Below, piece after piece: positions 63,009 through 64,000 of a stretch of 64,000 nt of DNA (positions are counted from its first letter, which is position 1; every line of letters starts with the position of its first letter). This DNA is from Arthrobacter sp. CJ23 (GTDB lineage: Bacteria > Actinomycetota > Actinomycetes > Actinomycetales > Micrococcaceae), in NCBI RefSeq assembly GCF_024741795.1, contig NZ_CP102950.1, positions 2,108,001 to 2,172,000 of the forward strand. Direction: 5' to 3'. The position numbers were made by a program, and so were the translations under genes. The notes under the pieces were generated by a model, which saw only the letters and a list, made by a program, of their open reading frames with translations, was not told the DNA's origin and made no database searches.

Positions 63009-64000
63009 CCCCGCTTGACCCCGCAAAGCTGCCCGCGGGAGCACTGCCCAACCCGCTGATCCCCGGCTTCAACCCGGACCCCAGCATCGTCAAGGTGGGC
63101 GGCGACTACTACCTGGCCACCTCCACCTTCGAATACCTGCCCGGCATCCCGGTCTACCACAGCACAGACCTGCTCAGCTGGACGCGGATCGGCCACGTGG
63201 TGGACCGGGAAGGCCAGCTGGACTCCCGCGACGTGCCCACCCTGGGCGGTGCTTGGGCGCCCACCATCCGCTTCCACGACGGCCTGTTCTACGTGGCCGT
63301 CACCGACGCCATGGCACGCGGCACCCTGGTGTTCACGGCCACGGACCCTGCCGGCCCCTGGAGCGACGGACTCGCCATCGAGGGCGCCATCGGCATCGAC
63401 CAGGACCTCGCCTGGGACGAGGACGGAACCGCCTACATGAGCTACTCCGGGCTGGACACGGTCAGCGGGACCATCGACGGGCACGGCGGCATCCTCCAAG
63501 TCCGCGTCGATCTGGAAACGGGCAAGGCGCTGGAGGAACCCCGGAGCGTCTGGTCCGGCACCGGCCTGATGTTCCCCGAGGCGCCGCACCTCTACAAGCG
63601 CGGCGACTACTGGTACCTCATGATCGCCGAGGGCGGCACCGAGCGCGGCCACAGCGTCAGCATCGCCCGCGGAACCTCCCCGGCCGGGCCGTTCGAGGGC
63701 AACCCGGCCAACCCCATCCTGAGCGCCCGGAGCACCGACCGTCCCATCCAGAACACCGGCCACGGCGACCTGGTGGAAACCCCCGACGGGGGCTGGGCCA
63801 TGGTGCTCCTGGGCATGCGGCCCAAGGGAATGACCCGCGCCTTCTCCGCGCTGGGCCGGGAAACGTTCATCACCCCCGTCACCTGGGAGGACGGCTGGCC
63901 CGTCGCGGAGCCCGTCATCCTGAACCCCCGCGAGGGCGGGTTCTCGTACGAGGATGACTTTGCCGACGCGGAGCTCGACGGCGGCTGGATCGCCGTGCGG
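63005..64000 (+). CDS. GH43 family beta-xylosidase/arabinofuranosidase, 3'-truncated by the window end
   Basis: 332 codons visible. The five-blade propeller catalytic residues are present: base D25 in PGFNPDPSI, the pKa-modulating aspartate in GIDQDLAW (132-134), and acid E192 in MFPEAPHLYKRG. The beginning of a C-terminal beta-sandwich (YEDDFADAELDGGW) is just reached, as in long GH43 xylosidases. ATG 63005 overlaps the GH3 stop. No signal peptide. It would remove xylose or arabinose from imported oligosaccharides and feed the nearby xylAB genes. Confidence 0.9.
   Translation, partial: MTPLDPAKLPAGALPNPLIPGFNPDPSIVKVGGDYYLATSTFEYLPGIPVYHSTDLLSWTRIGHVVDREGQLDSRDVPTLGGAWAPTIRFHDGLFYVAVTDAMARGTLVFTATDPAGPWSDGLAIEGAIGIDQDLAWDEDGTAYMSYSGLDTVSGTIDGHGGILQVRVDLETGKALEEPRSVWSGTGLMFPEAPHLYKRGDYWYLMIAEGGTERGHSVSIARGTSPAGPFEGNPANPILSARSTDRPIQNTGHGDLVETPDGGWAMVLLGMRPKGMTRAFSALGRETFITPVTWEDGWPVAEPVILNPREGGFSYEDDFADAELDGGWIAVR

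Overview
The window is high-GC actinobacterial chromosome, most likely Arthrobacter or a close relative (Pseudarthrobacter, Paenarthrobacter). The evidence is a ~1,600-residue NAD-glutamate dehydrogenase, an Arthrobacter-type xylose isomerase, an actinobacterial rhamnose isomerase with a fused aldolase/dehydrogenase, frequent GTG/TTG starts and many 4-bp stop/start overlaps. Nearly all of it is catabolic gene clusters with local regulators. No plasmid or phage backbone is visible.

Region 1 (1-17048) is one LacI-family regulon. The perfect 14-bp operator TGCTAACGATAGCA (either orientation) occurs four times and a one-mismatch version once, each beside a gene or operon start. Its members are a translationally coupled minus-strand operon (FAH-family protein, CtBP-like D-2-hydroxyacid dehydrogenase, divergent enolase, APH-fold kinase, start of another gene), a cupin, an operon with a homoprotocatechuate-2,3-dioxygenase-like enzyme, a CMD-fold protein and a zinc-less MDR dehydrogenase, the repressor, and a plus-strand operon (MFS carrier, family III CoA-transferase, glutaryl-CoA dehydrogenase, FadB-type protein, thiolase). 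The last four genes form a complete glutarate-to-acetyl-CoA route. The overall substrate is not identifiable; a ring cleaved to a C3 unit plus glutarate is the working inference.

Region 2 (17057-26276) is mainly ordinary chromosome: glutamate dehydrogenase, a molybdopterin oxidoreductase/flavin reductase/zinc-ribbon trio, an AsnC regulator divergent from a LysE exporter, and an RraA-family protein.

Region 3 (26277-31296) is scarred accessory DNA: an IS110-family element, a 3' tRNA fragment with its terminator next to a 12-G run, a duplicated post-tRNA segment around a hypothetical gene, a decayed second rraA 3' end, and an AAA/STAND ATPase preceded by four short direct repeats.

Region 4 (31297-42657) holds xylose (xylA, xylB, ROK regulator), alditol (alditol oxidase) and L-rhamnose (LacI regulator, isomerase, fused aldolase/dehydrogenase, kinase) catabolism.

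Region 5 (42743-64000, runs off the end) matches D-apionate catabolism: ApnO, OiaC, LerI, DerI, LerK, a carrier, a GntR regulator and a probable ApnL lactonase, tied together by TCAACCGGTTGA operators. It continues into an SDR, a TetR regulator, an oligopeptide-type ABC importer with a permease-ATPase fusion, and GH1, GH3 and GH43 glycosidases. Regions 4 and 5 together look like a system for plant glycosides rich in xylose, rhamnose and apiose.
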